Counted from the stretch's first letter, positions 9,349 through 18,208 are shown. The stretch: 64,000 nucleotides of DNA from Gluconacetobacter dulcium (GCF_014174165.1 NZ_JABEQN010000020.1:1-64000), one strand, 5' to 3'. Numbers and translations are program-made. The notes: generated by a model not told the origin, from the letters alone.

Positions 9349-10359
9349 TCAGTCGTCCTGCCGGGACTTTTCCCATCGGCGGCGGGCGCGCCAGAACGCG
9401 GTGGCCTCCGAATAACCGAGAGAAAATCCGATCTTGGAAAGATGGCCCTCTCCGTTTTCCATGCGGGCGGCGGCATTTTCCCGCCTGAACTCATCAAGGC
9501 AATGCCGCAGCGTTACACCCTTCTCCTGAAGGCGTCTCTGCAATGTTCTTGACGAGAGACCGAGGGCACCCGCGATAAACGATACCGTTATCTTTTCCCG
9601 CCCTATATGATTTTCGATCACGGCGTGGACACTCGTCATGATCTCGTCCTGATGATCGTGTCCGGAAATATCGTCTATGTGCCGTTCGAGTATGTTGATC
9701 AGGCCGCGATCTTCCTCGCGCACGCTTTCGTCCAGCCGGTTGCTTTCGAAAATGATGGCATTGCCGGGGGCGCCGAAGACGACGGGACTGCGGAACAGTC
9801 GTTCCAGCTTTCGCGCCTGACCGGTATCGTCATGCTCGAACCGGATTTCGACCGGTCGCCAGTCGGCGTGGAAATACATGCGGATCATCTGGCAGAGGCT
9901 GGCCAGGGAATATTCGGCGTCCTGACGGCGCGGCCATATTCTTCGATCCCTGATGGAATAATGCACCGTCGATATTTCGGAATCGAAGTCGAAATAGAAT
10001 GAACTGTGACTCTGAAAGGTGTCGCCTTCGGCCGCGATTCTCTGAAGGGCGCGCCCGAGCGTGCCGGAAAGCGAGAACAGCACGCCTCTCGGCCCCAGGT
10101 CGGACGGTCTGAACCCGTTGCCGATATCCGCCCCCAGCATCGGATTGTTCAGACGCGATGCGGCGAATTCGAACAGGCGGACATAGGCGTTCAGCGAAAC
10201 GAAACTATATGGATTTCTGGCATCATCCATATTGATTCCGTATTTTTTAAAAGAATCCTTCGCATCGAATCCTCGGGACACCAGATGCTGGAGCACCGGC
10301 CGCAGCGCCGACGCACGCAGGAAGGGATAGCTCGGCAGGGTCGGTTTGTGTTCCCGCAT
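9349..10359 (-). CDS. AraC-family transcriptional regulator
   Basis: A 336-residue regulator with an N-terminal effector-binding region of the arabinose-binding-like type found in OruR/ArgR-like regulators, and a C-terminal AraC helix-turn-helix pair (VSFIAGALGLSSRTLQRRL and KIGFSLGYSEATAFWRARRR). Members with this architecture typically activate amino acid or amine catabolism. It is transcribed divergently from the permease/TonB/oxidoreductase operon, and the shared 130-base gap holds two direct repeats 21 bp apart that look like its operator. This makes it the probable local activator. The start at 10359 fits the usual N-terminus, but its ribosome binding site is weak. Confidence 0.9.
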   Translation of the reverse strand: MREHKPTLPSYPFLRASALRPVLQHLVSRGFDAKDSFKKYGINMDDARNPYSFVSLNAYVRLFEFAASRLNNPMLGADIGNGFRPSDLGPRGVLFSLSGTLGRALQRIAAEGDTFQSHSSFYFDFDSEISTVHYSIRDRRIWPRRQDAEYSLASLCQMIRMYFHADWRPVEIRFEHDDTGQARKLERLFRSPVVFGAPGNAIIFESNRLDESVREEDRGLINILERHIDDISGHDHQDEIMTSVHAVIENHIGREKITVSFIAGALGLSSRTLQRRLQEKGVTLRHCLDEFRRENAAARMENGEGHLSKIGFSLGYSEATAFWRARRRWEKSRQDD

Positions 10360-10384
10360 CGCTTTTGGCCATCATGATGAACGA

Positions 10385-10417
10385 TGGCGCATAATGTTAT
10401 CTTTTTGGCGCACTATG
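10385..10417 (+). promoter_or_regulatory. Candidate AraC operator: two direct repeats
   Basis: TGGCGCATAATG at 10385-10396 and TGGCGCACTATG at 10406-10417 match at 10 of 12 positions and are offset by exactly 21 bp, two helical turns. That is the usual arrangement for the two half-sites of an AraC-family activator. They lie between the divergent araC-like gene and the permease gene. A weak inverted repeat (ACACG and CGTGT around ATAA, 10455-10468) lies nearer the permease. Confidence 0.6.
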
Positions 10418-10489
10418 CAATACGGTTCGACCTCTCCGGCACCGTAACGTTGCGACACGATAACGTGTGCTTCGGAGGAGGAACATCAG

Positions 10490-11839
10490 ATGAGTGGCAA
10501 GCCTCTGAACGGCCCGCCCGGCGCGATGACGATCAGCCTCTTCGTGATCTCCGCGGCGGCTCCGCTCACAACCGTGTTCGGGGCTGTTCCGGCCGCCTTT
10601 GCTTCCGGCATGACATCGGTGGTGCCGGAGATGTTCCTGTTGACGGGCCTGCTGTATCTCGCCTTTTACAAGCTGCTTCTCTCGGCCGCACGCAGCATGC
10701 CGGCATCCGGCGCCTATCATACCTATATCGCACACGGGCTGGGCAGGCGCGTCTCGTTCGCCATGGGGGCCGTTTCGCTGGTGTCCTACCTGTTCATCCA
10801 GCTGGGCGTGGCGGCGCTGTTCGGCGTCTTCATTCGTGACGTGCTCGGTCCCGCCGGTGCCTCGCTCTCGCCCTGGGTGTGGAGCATAGCGGCACTGTTG
10901 CTCGCCAATCCGCTCTGTCGGCGGCCCGTCAGGACATCGGCGCTGATTCTGGGCCTCATCATCGGCGTCGAACTGTCGGTGCTTTTCATCGTCAATCTCT
11001 TCCTGGTCTTTCACGCGAATATTCCCGGCAGCCTGCACAGGAGCTTTTCCGGTGCCGCATTGATGCATGACAGGACCGGTGCCACGCTGGCCTTTATCGT
11101 GGGTTCCTTCGTCGGGCTTGAAGCCACGTCGATGTTCAAGGACAACACGCCACAGGCGGCACGTAACGAGCGACGGGCAACCTATCTCTCGGTCCTGGTC
11201 ATCACGCTCCTGTATGTCGTGTCCGCATACTGTATCGAGGCCTATTATTTTCCCTCGGATATCGCTGCCCAGGCGGTGCAGAAGCAGGAAGGGCTCTATT
11301 TCGACGCGATCCGCCTGCTCATGGGACAATGGTGCAATGCGGGCATTCGCATCCTGCTGATCGTCAGCCTGTTCGCCTGCATTCTCTCGCTCGGCCGCAA
11401 TATCGATGAATATCTGTCGTTGTTTCTTTTGTTGCGTGACAGGGCCTCATCGGCCAGGCGCGGTGCGACTTATCATGTCCAGACCGCGTCGTTGATCGCG
11501 GGGGTGATGCTCTGCCTTGTTTTCGGCCTTGACCCGTACCGTGTCGTTTTTCCTGTCTGTTCTGAAATCGCGATATTCGGCATCGTTGTTACCCAGATAG
11601 CCGTCTGTCTGTCTTTCGTCGCCGGCCTTGGTACGGGAGGCCGGACGATGCTTCCTCGTTCCATGATGCCGTGGGTCGCGCTCGTTCTCGCCGGGCTTCT
11701 GGTCGAGTTCGTCTTCATCGTCGTGAATCCCCAGATCCTTTGCCGGAACTCGCTGATTCTTTCGTGCTGGCCGCTGGCCGGCATCGGCCTGACCGGCATT
11801 CTGACCTTCCTGATCGCGCCCCGTCGCATGACCGTCTGA
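10490..11839 (+). CDS. APC-family amino acid/amine permease
   Basis: Inner-membrane permease of 449 residues with about twelve hydrophobic segments. The first helix region (GAMTISLFVISAAAPLTTVFG) and the following SGMTSVVPEMFLLTGLLYL are typical of the amino acid-polyamine-organocation superfamily. A very strong ribosome binding site (GGAGGAGGA) precedes ATG 10490. It is the first gene of an operon followed by a TonB receptor, an ornithine-cyclodeaminase-family protein, RidA and a FAD oxidoreductase, so an amine or amino acid substrate is likely. The exact substrate cannot be read from sequence. Confidence 0.88.
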   Translation: MSGKPLNGPPGAMTISLFVISAAAPLTTVFGAVPAAFASGMTSVVPEMFLLTGLLYLAFYKLLLSAARSMPASGAYHTYIAHGLGRRVSFAMGAVSLVSYLFIQLGVAALFGVFIRDVLGPAGASLSPWVWSIAALLLANPLCRRPVRTSALILGLIIGVELSVLFIVNLFLVFHANIPGSLHRSFSGAALMHDRTGATLAFIVGSFVGLEATSMFKDNTPQAARNERRATYLSVLVITLLYVVSAYCIEAYYFPSDIAAQAVQKQEGLYFDAIRLLMGQWCNAGIRILLIVSLFACILSLGRNIDEYLSLFLLLRDRASSARRGATYHVQTASLIAGVMLCLVFGLDPYRVVFPVCSEIAIFGIVVTQIAVCLSFVAGLGTGGRTMLPRSMMPWVALVLAGLLVEFVFIVVNPQILCRNSLILSCWPLAGIGLTGILTFLIAPRRMTV

Positions 11840-11907
11840 CCGCGCTTCGCCGCGCATATTCATCAATCGTTCTGACTACTGGAAAACGAAGAGAAAGGAC
11901 GCCCATC

Positions 11908-14418
11908 ATGTTGCCTTTGCAGCAGCCTTGCAACCGGGGGCCTGTCGCCTCGTCCGCGGCCGGCATCCGGCATGCCCGACCGTTCGTTCGTCGGGAGAGA
12001 GCCACGATGGCGCTGTTCCTGTTTGGCGTCAGCGTGCTGGCCTTGTCCGGCGCGCGCGCCGAGCCGGTGTCGCGGCATGCCGTCAAGGCATCGCATCCGG
12101 CCGGTGCCGGTGCCGGTGCCGGTGCTGGTGCCGGTGCCGGTGCTGGTGCCGGTGCTGGTGCTGGTGCTGGTGCCGGGCGGCGTGCGCCGTCACGGACACG
12201 GACCCCGCTCCGGACCCCTGCCAGGACGGCGGAAACCCTGACCGTCAGTACCCGCCGGCTTGCGCACAGTCCGGCGGAACAGGTTGTGACCCGCACGACG
12301 CTGGATCGCTTCGTGCCCGGCTCCAGCCCGCTTCAGGCGCTTGCCATGACCACGCCGGGCGTCTCTTTCGCATCGGACGACCCTTATGGTGTGGATAGCT
12401 TGGCCAATACCACCTACATGCGGGGGTTCAGCCAGAACCAGCTTGCCTTTGCGATGGATGGCGTACCGCTGGGCGACCAGTATTTCTTTTCCGGCAACGG
12501 TCTCGATATCAATCAGGCAGTGATCCAGGACAATATCGCGACGGTCAGCGCCTCGCAGGGCGCGGGCGCGCTCGACGTGCCGGGTGCGGAGAATCTGGGG
12601 GGCGCGATCCAGTTCACGACCGCCGATCCGGAGAACAGGATGGGGGGACGGATTTCCCAGACCTTTGGCAGCAACGCCAATTTCCGGACCTTCGGCCGCT
12701 TTGACAGCGGTGTGCTCAACCCGACGGGGACCAGATTCTACGTCGCCTACGCCCGGACCGACAACAAGCTGTGGAAGGGTTACGGGCATCAGACCGAGCA
12801 GCAGGCCAATATGAAGCTCGTCCAGCCGCTCGGTCCGCATGGGACGCTCACGGGGTTTTTCGGCTGGTCCAACTACAACCAGAACAACTACCTGAACATG
12901 AGCATGAACATGGTGAACCGGCTGGGGAAGGACTGGAGCTATCTGACCCCGAACTATCAGGAAGCCTATGATGCCGCGAACGGCATTTACACGCCCGCGG
13001 TGCAGGCACTGGGCAACGGCGCGGACGAGGCGTTCGCGACCTATTACGACGCGGCGACCATCCAGCGGAACTATCTGTCCTATCTGAAGCTGAACGAAGA
13101 CCTGACGTCGCGGCTGTCATCCACAACCCTGTTGTACGCGCATGTGGGTAGCGGGGATTCCGAGGCTTCGGCCACCATTCCCTCACCGAACGGGGCCAGC
13201 CTCTCCCAGTCCGTCATCATGATGAACACGCGACGTATCGGCGGTATCCAGAGCTTTCATTACACGCTGGGCCGTCACACCATCCGGACGGGATTCTGGT
13301 TCGAGAACGAGACGTCGGACATGCCGGAGCGGCTGTTTGCCCAGCCCTATCCGGGCGAAGGGCCGGTCCGCTCGGCAACCGGGCCGTTTGTCGGGCCTTA
13401 TGCGACCGCATGGGCCAGTTCCTTCAGCACCAATCTGTTTCAGTTCTATCTTCAGGACGAATGGCAGATCAGGGACGATCTGCGGCTTCTCGCCGGATTC
13501 CGTTCGCTGACGCAGACGACGCACGGCGGCGCGTCTTATAACAATACCGCCTATAGCGGCCAGGATGCGCTGCCTTCCGGGTCGCTCACCGCGTCCAATG
13601 CGTTCCTGCCGCACGTCTCGTTGAGCTGGCACCCGATCCTGAATCATGAATTCTATGTCGATATCGCCGAGAATATGAAAACCTATCCTTACAGCATCTG
13701 GGGCAGCAATCCCTCGGGCCTGTGGGGCGACTCCAACCAGCAGGCGTTCCAGCAGGGCAGGCAGGGCCTGCGTCCCGAGCGCACCTGGACCTATGTCGTG
13801 GGCTATCGTTATTCATCCGACCTGCTTTCGGCCAGCGTCGATTATTTTCATATTCATTATTACAATCGTGCCCTTACCGTCACGACGGGGCCGGTTTACC
13901 AGCTTGTCAATTCCTATTCCGATGTGGGGTCGGAGACGACCGATGGCGCGGATGCGGCTCTGACGATCCGTCCGATTCGTAACCTGTCGATCGACAACAT
14001 GTTCAGTTATGCCGATGCGCGATACCAGGGCGGCACCATGTATGGCGGCGAATATTACAATCTGAACGGAAAGAACCAGGTTGCCTATCCAAAATATATG
14101 TACAAAGCGGGTATCAGTTATCAGGTCCGGAATGTCATGTTGAATTTCAACGTGAACTATCTGTCCCGTCGTCCTCTGTCTTATATGAACGACGCGCATG
14201 TGCCGTCATACTGGCTGGCCAATCTTGGCGTTTCATACGATTTCGGTGCGATCGGCGTGCTCCGTAATCTGAAAGCCTCTTTTAATATCTATAACCTGTT
14301 TAATACAACCTATATCGGCGGCATGGGGGTTGCAGGCTTTCCGATGGCGGGCGATCTGCCGACGGTGTTCGTCGGTGCGCCCCGGCAGTTCTTCGGGACT
14401 CTGTCCGCCCGTTTCTGA
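11908..14418 (+). CDS. TonB-dependent receptor with Ala-Gly repeat linker
   Basis: Outer-membrane receptor of about 836 residues. An extended signal peptide (core MALFLFGVSVLALSG) is followed by a 13-unit Ala-Gly tract (65-90), a Pro/Arg/Thr-rich linker, then the plug (ETLTVSTRRL, YMRGFSQNQLAFAMDGVPLG) and the barrel ending in Phe (LSARF). The barrel has repeated aromatic beta-strand patterns and FNIYNLFNTTYIGG near the C-terminus. The ATG at 11908 has GAAAGGAC at proper distance; the open frame extends upstream into the permease gene but without transporter or receptor features. It is the second gene of the amine-type operon, so the receptor probably brings in the compound handled by the permease and oxidoreductases. 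Confidence 0.9.
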   Translation: MLPLQQPCNRGPVASSAAGIRHARPFVRRERATMALFLFGVSVLALSGARAEPVSRHAVKASHPAGAGAGAGAGAGAGAGAGAGAGAGAGRRAPSRTRTPLRTPARTAETLTVSTRRLAHSPAEQVVTRTTLDRFVPGSSPLQALAMTTPGVSFASDDPYGVDSLANTTYMRGFSQNQLAFAMDGVPLGDQYFFSGNGLDINQAVIQDNIATVSASQGAGALDVPGAENLGGAIQFTTADPENRMGGRISQTFGSNANFRTFGRFDSGVLNPTGTRFYVAYARTDNKLWKGYGHQTEQQANMKLVQPLGPHGTLTGFFGWSNYNQNNYLNMSMNMVNRLGKDWSYLTPNYQEAYDAANGIYTPAVQALGNGADEAFATYYDAATIQRNYLSYLKLNEDLTSRLSSTTLLYAHVGSGDSEASATIPSPNGASLSQSVIMMNTRRIGGIQSFHYTLGRHTIRTGFWFENETSDMPERLFAQPYPGEGPVRSATGPFVGPYATAWASSFSTNLFQFYLQDEWQIRDDLRLLAGFRSLTQTTHGGASYNNTAYSGQDALPSGSLTASNAFLPHVSLSWHPILNHEFYVDIAENMKTYPYSIWGSNPSGLWGDSNQQAFQQGRQGLRPERTWTYVVGYRYSSDLLSASVDYFHIHYYNRALTVTTGPVYQLVNSYSDVGSETTDGADAALTIRPIRNLSIDNMFSYADARYQGGTMYGGEYYNLNGKNQVAYPKYMYKAGISYQVRNVMLNFNVNYLSRRPLSYMNDAHVPSYWLANLGVSYDFGAIGVLRNLKASFNIYNLFNTTYIGGMGVAGFPMAGDLPTVFVGAPRQFFGTLSARF
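12100..12177 (+). repeat. 13-copy hexanucleotide microsatellite in receptor gene
   Basis: Thirteen uninterrupted units of GCY-GGT (the last is GCCGGG), each coding Ala-Gly, lie in frame between the signal peptide and the plug of the TonB receptor. The units differ only at the Ala wobble base. Since the unit is six bases, length change by slippage would add or remove Ala-Gly pairs without breaking the frame. Confidence 0.97.
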
Positions 14419-14498
14419 TGTCCGTCGCGGCCCCGCATGGACCGGAGCCGCCGGACATGTGCGACTCTGTGCCGCGTATAAAAGAAAGATATCCATTC

Positions 14499-15686
14499 AT
14501 GATGAAGACGAGCCAGGATTCTGTATCCCTGTCGGAGACGACGGTGGGGCAGGGGCTTCCACGCATCGATTTCCTCTATCTCTCCGAACAGGACATGCTG
14601 CGCGCGGGCGTGGCCGACATGGCTGGCTGCGTCGATACCATGGAGGAGATGTTCGCCCTTCTCCACGCTGGCGATTACCGTATGGCCGGCCCCAACAGCG
14701 ATTCCCACGGCGCCATGGTCAGCTTTCCCGCACATTCGCCTTTTCCGACGATGCCGAAGCCGACGCCGGATCGGCGCTTCATGGCAATGCCGGCTTATCT
14801 GGGTGGCCGGTTCGGAACAACGGGCATGAAATGGTACGGATCGAACATCGCCAATCGGGAGAAGGGTCTTCCCCGTTCCATCCTGATGTTCATGCTTAAT
14901 GATACCGATACCGGCGCGCCGCTGGCCCTGATGTCGGGTAACCTGCTGTCCGCTTATCGCACCGGCGCGATCCCCGGGGTGGGCGCGCGCCATCTGGCAC
15001 GGGCCGATGCGCGGAGCATCGGCATTCTCGGTCCGGGGGTGATGGCGCGCACCGTACTCAGTGCCTGCATCGTGGCCCGACCGGGGATCGACACACTCAG
15101 AATCAAGGGGCGGGGACAGGCGAGTCTCGCGGCGTTCTGTGCCTGGGCACGAGAAACCTATCCGCAGCTCCGCGAGATTACGGTTGTTGAGAGGGATGAG
15201 GATGTGGTGAGGGACAGCGATATCGTCAGTTATTGCACGTCCGGCAGTGCGGGCGACGCGCGGACCTATCCCATCGTCCGGCGTGACTGGGTCAAGCCGG
15301 GGGCGTTTATGGCCATGCCGTCGCTCTGCAATATCGATTCCGGTCTGGAAGATAAGACTGTCCGGAAAGTCGTCGATAATATCGGATTGTATGATGCCTG
15401 GTATGAGGAAATTCCGCACCCGCTCCATAACACGGTGCCGATGATCGGCTGCAAGTTCATGGACATGATTGCCGATGGACGCATGGCCAGGGAAGAGCTG
15501 GAGGATATCGGCGGCATCGTCGCGCGCGACGCGCCGGGACGGCGCAATGACGACGAGATCATCATCATGTCTGTCGGCGGCATGCCGGTCGAGGATGTGG
15601 CGTGGGGCACGGTCATCTACCGCAACGCGATCCGTGACGGAATCGGCGTCACGCTCAATCTCTGGGACCGGCCGGTCCTGGCCTGA
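14499..15686 (+). CDS. Ornithine cyclodeaminase/mu-crystallin family protein
   Basis: About 395 residues in the ornithine cyclodeaminase/mu-crystallin superfamily: a substrate domain with KWYGSNIANREKGLPRSI and LSAYRTGAIPGVGARHLA, and a Rossmann NAD(P) site with GILGPGVMARTVLSA. The opening PRIDFLYLSEQDMLRAGV and the length resemble the subgroup annotated in databases as tyramine oxidase subunit B, which is normally encoded beside RidA and FAD oxidoreductases, as here. The reaction of that subgroup is not securely known; reduction or hydrolysis of an imine intermediate is plausible. ATG 14499 is chosen because conserved sequence begins shortly after; ATG 14418 would overlap the receptor stop. 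Confidence 0.82.
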   Translation: MMKTSQDSVSLSETTVGQGLPRIDFLYLSEQDMLRAGVADMAGCVDTMEEMFALLHAGDYRMAGPNSDSHGAMVSFPAHSPFPTMPKPTPDRRFMAMPAYLGGRFGTTGMKWYGSNIANREKGLPRSILMFMLNDTDTGAPLALMSGNLLSAYRTGAIPGVGARHLARADARSIGILGPGVMARTVLSACIVARPGIDTLRIKGRGQASLAAFCAWARETYPQLREITVVERDEDVVRDSDIVSYCTSGSAGDARTYPIVRRDWVKPGAFMAMPSLCNIDSGLEDKTVRKVVDNIGLYDAWYEEIPHPLHNTVPMIGCKFMDMIADGRMAREELEDIGGIVARDAPGRRNDDEIIIMSVGGMPVEDVAWGTVIYRNAIRDGIGVTLNLWDRPVLA

Positions 15687-15709
15687 TGCCGGCAACGAAA
15701 GGAAACATC

Positions 15710-16126
15710 ATGTCCACGATACGCAAGGTCGCCACGGCGTCCATATACGAGGCAATGGGCAGCTATTCGCGCGCCGTTGCCGTCGGTGACTGGATCTTCG
15801 TGTCCAATACCGCTGGGCGGGACCCACAGACACAGGAAATGCCGGAGGATGTCCGCGACCAGACGATTCAGGTCTTCGCCAATATCTCGCGTGCTCTTCA
15901 GGCCGTGGATGCCGATCTGGCGGATATCGTGGCCGCCCGCATCTTCGTGCAGGACCCGAAGGATGTGCCGATCGTCATGGGCGTGGTGGGCGAAAGCTTC
16001 CGGGCCAGTCGTCCGGCCGCCACCGTGACCTGCCCGCCCCTGGGGAGCACGATCTACAAGGTCGAACTCGAAGTCACCGCCTTTCGCGGCGCATCGCGCA
16101 TGCCGGTCGAGAGCGTGGTGATCTGA
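15710..16126 (+). CDS. RidA-family enamine/imine deaminase
   Basis: A 138-residue RidA (YjgF/YER057c/UK114) protein. The family hydrolyses reactive enamine/imine intermediates to ketones and ammonia. The conserved RPAATVTCPPL with its substrate-carboxylate Arg, and the ending KVELEVTAFRG, are present. A good ribosome binding site (AAGGAAA) precedes ATG 15710, 23 bases after the cyclodeaminase-family gene. Placed between that gene and a FAD oxidoreductase that would generate imines, it most likely clears the imine product of the pathway. Its stop codon shares its last base with the first base of the structured repeat at 16126. Confidence 0.9.
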   Translation: MSTIRKVATASIYEAMGSYSRAVAVGDWIFVSNTAGRDPQTQEMPEDVRDQTIQVFANISRALQAVDADLADIVAARIFVQDPKDVPIVMGVVGESFRASRPAATVTCPPLGSTIYKVELEVTAFRGASRMPVESVVI

Positions 16127-16259
16127 GAGCCAGACCGAAAATGCGCGCTGGCGGCGATCCAACGCGTGTTCCCTGCGCTTCGGTGCTCGGAAACACATGT
16201 CGGGCGCGGCCCGACACGGGCCGCTCTCGCTCGCCAGCCCACATTTTCGGTCAGGCTCT
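16126..16259 (+). repeat. Intergenic structured repeat, full copy
   Basis: The arms AGAGCCAGACCGAAAATG at the left and CATTTTCGGTCAGGCTCT at the right pair over about 28 bases with few mismatches. Inside are two further hairpins: GTGTTCCCTGCGC, a TTCG tetraloop, then GTGCTCGGAAACAC (16166-16196); and GCGGCCCG, ACA, CGGGCCGC (16206-16224). The whole would fold as a three-armed, cloverleaf-like RNA. It sits between ridA and the FAD oxidoreductase, in sense orientation, and belongs to the same family as 46284-46447. Confidence 0.8.
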
Positions 16260-16316
16260 GAAGGCGTGCTGTCACCACGCCGTGTCTTTCCTTTCCTGTC
16301 GTCGAGGCTTGTTCCC

Positions 16317-17612
16317 ATGGCTCCAGTCGTGTCTCCCGTTCCGACCTCGGAGGATCTTCCGTCTTCGACCGTCGTCGGCATCATCGGGGGAGGGATCGTC
16401 GGTTTGACGGCGGCGCTTGTGCTCGCCGAGCGCGGTATTCCGGTCGTCGTGCTGGAAAAGGGCCGTTTGGCGGGCGAGCAATCCTCCCGCAATCTGGGCT
16501 GGATTCGCAAGATGGGTCGATCGGTCGCCGATGTTCCCCTGGCTTGCGTGGCCGACCGGCTGTGGGCCGGCCTCGCCGCGCGGGTGGGCGAGGATGTCGG
16601 CTACCGGCAGGCGGGTATTATGTATCTGGCTCGGACACAGGCCGAGATGGACATGCATCGGGGTTGGCTCGACTCCGTTCGCGACCTGTCGCTTGATTCG
16701 CGCCTGCTGACGGCACCCCAGGTCGATATGTTGGTGCCGCATGGCCAGGGGACCTGGGCTGGCGGCATCTACACCCCTTCTGACGGGCGTGCCGAGCCGA
16801 CACGCGCGGCCAGTGCGATCGCCCGTGCGGCGACCAGGCATGGCGCGATCATCGTCGAACAATGTGCCGTACGCACGCTCTCCATGGAGGGGGGACAGGT
16901 CAAGGGCCTCGTCACCGAGCGCGGCGAAATGCGGTGTGAGCAGGTTCTGCTTGCCGGGGGCCTGTGGTCCCGGCGTTTTTTGGGAAATCTGGGAATCGGC
17001 CTGCCGACCCTGCCGCTGGTCTGCTCGGCTTTGCGCACGAGCCCTCTGGACGGTATGGGCGAGATCGCTGTCGGAGCACCCGATTTCTCGTTCCGCAAAC
17101 GGCTGGATGGTGGCTACACCATTACCCAACGTGGTGCATTGGACGCGCCCCTGACACTGGACCATCTGCGGATCGGGATGCGCTATCTGCCGACATTACG
17201 TCAGCAGATCGGGAACCTGCGGATTGGGATCGGTCGCGAGTTCGTCGAAGACCTTATGCTGGCGCGCCGCTGGGACAAGGCCGCCGTTTCGCCGTTCGAG
17301 CGCGTGCGCGTCAAGGACCCTGCTGCGAATGCGGCGCTGGTTGCCGAGGCCATGGACAATCTCGTGCGGGCATGGCCGACCTTTGGCAACGCGGCCGTCG
17401 CGCAGAGCTGGGCGGGGACCATGGATATCACGCCTGATTCTCTTCCCGTGATCGGCGCGGTGACGAAAATGCCGGGGCTTACGCTTGCGTCGGGCTTTTC
17501 CGGCCACGGGTTCGGCACGTCTCTCGCCGCAGGCGCGTTGGCTGTCGATCTGCTGACTGGACAGGCCCCGATCGTCGAGGCTACCCCCTATCGCCTTGAC
17601 CGTTTTACCTAG
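16317..17612 (+). CDS. FAD-dependent amine/amino acid oxidoreductase (DAO fold)
   Basis: About 431 residues of the D-amino-acid dehydrogenase/glycine oxidase-like fold. The dinucleotide-binding motif GIIGGGIVGLTAALVLAE and the Glu of VVLEKG that binds the ribose are near the N-terminus; WAGTMDITPDSLPVIG and SGFSGHGFGTSLAAG at the C-terminus are typical of the family. It would oxidise an amine or amino acid to an imine, fitting the RidA and cyclodeaminase-family genes upstream. ATG 16317 has GAGG nine bases ahead; the longer open frame starts inside the structured repeat. The stop codon TAG is completed by the first base of the inserted IS element, so the native C-terminus may have been slightly longer. 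Confidence 0.85.
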   Translation: MAPVVSPVPTSEDLPSSTVVGIIGGGIVGLTAALVLAERGIPVVVLEKGRLAGEQSSRNLGWIRKMGRSVADVPLACVADRLWAGLAARVGEDVGYRQAGIMYLARTQAEMDMHRGWLDSVRDLSLDSRLLTAPQVDMLVPHGQGTWAGGIYTPSDGRAEPTRAASAIARAATRHGAIIVEQCAVRTLSMEGGQVKGLVTERGEMRCEQVLLAGGLWSRRFLGNLGIGLPTLPLVCSALRTSPLDGMGEIAVGAPDFSFRKRLDGGYTITQRGALDAPLTLDHLRIGMRYLPTLRQQIGNLRIGIGREFVEDLMLARRWDKAAVSPFERVRVKDPAANAALVAEAMDNLVRAWPTFGNAAVAQSWAGTMDITPDSLPVIGAVTKMPGLTLASGFSGHGFGTSLAAGALAVDLLTGQAPIVEATPYRLDRFT

Positions 17613-18208
17613 GGTCTGTTAAATTTTAAAATTCTTCCCATATTGTATGGGATGGAAGAAGGAGAAGGAACGGGCACTTTTACGGACGAGACATGGGCGA
17701 TCTGGGAACCTCTGATTGAGGCGGTTCGGTCACGAGGCAAGACGCCGCCCCATGATCTGCGGCGCACGATAGCAGCGATCGTGAGCACTTGGCCGCTCTC
17801 GCGGCGGTTATGGCACGAAAGTCTGCGTGATCGCTGATGGTCATGGAAAAGCCTTTGGTTTTGCGCTGACCCTTGGACAGCCTCATGAACTGTCCCTGGC
17901 ACCAGCCATGCTCGACAGCCTTCCCGCCATTCCCCTGTGGGTCGTGGCGGACAAGGGCTACGCGTCGAACGCCTTTCGTGAACGGATATGGGACATGGGA
18001 GCCCGGCCCGCCATTCCTGCGAAACGACGCGATGGGGCGGTCGCCTGCCCAAAATGGGTCTACCGGTACCGGCATCTCGTTGAGAACCTCTGGGCTCGCC
18101 TCAAGGAGTCGCGTGCTGTCACAACCGGATACGAAAAAACAGCAACATCGTTCGTCGCCGTCATCCACATCGCTGCCGCAGCAGACTGGATCAAGCCATA
18201 ACAGACCC
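17612..18208 (+). mobile_element. Internally deleted IS5-family element
   Basis: A 597-base element bounded by exact inverted repeats, GGGTCTGTTA at 17612-17621 and TAACAGACCC at 18199-18208; one further flanking base (A and T) also pairs. It holds the N- and C-terminal parts of an IS5/IS1031-like transposase with the middle missing, so it is well short of the ~850-930 bases usual for the group. No clear target duplication is visible (CTA on the left, TCG on the right). Confidence 0.8.
17652..18201 (+). pseudogene. IS5-family transposase, central part deleted
   Basis: The start is an intact N-terminal domain (MEEGEGTGTFTDETWAIWEP and following, about 44 codons) of the type seen in IS5/IS402-like transposases. 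Around 17785-17805 the sequence jumps to another frame that reads GGYGTKVCVIADGHGKAFGF, the start of the catalytic domain's second half, and runs to the normal C-terminus (RYRHLVENLWARLKESR, stop at 18201). Roughly 300 bases, including the first catalytic Asp region, are missing. It cannot make active transposase. Confidence 0.85.

Noticed and set aside
17639-17652. TATTGTATGG inside the IS5 element, matching the MocR half-site
   Set aside because: It lies within the transposable element ahead of its transposase start and has no partner; most likely coincidence.
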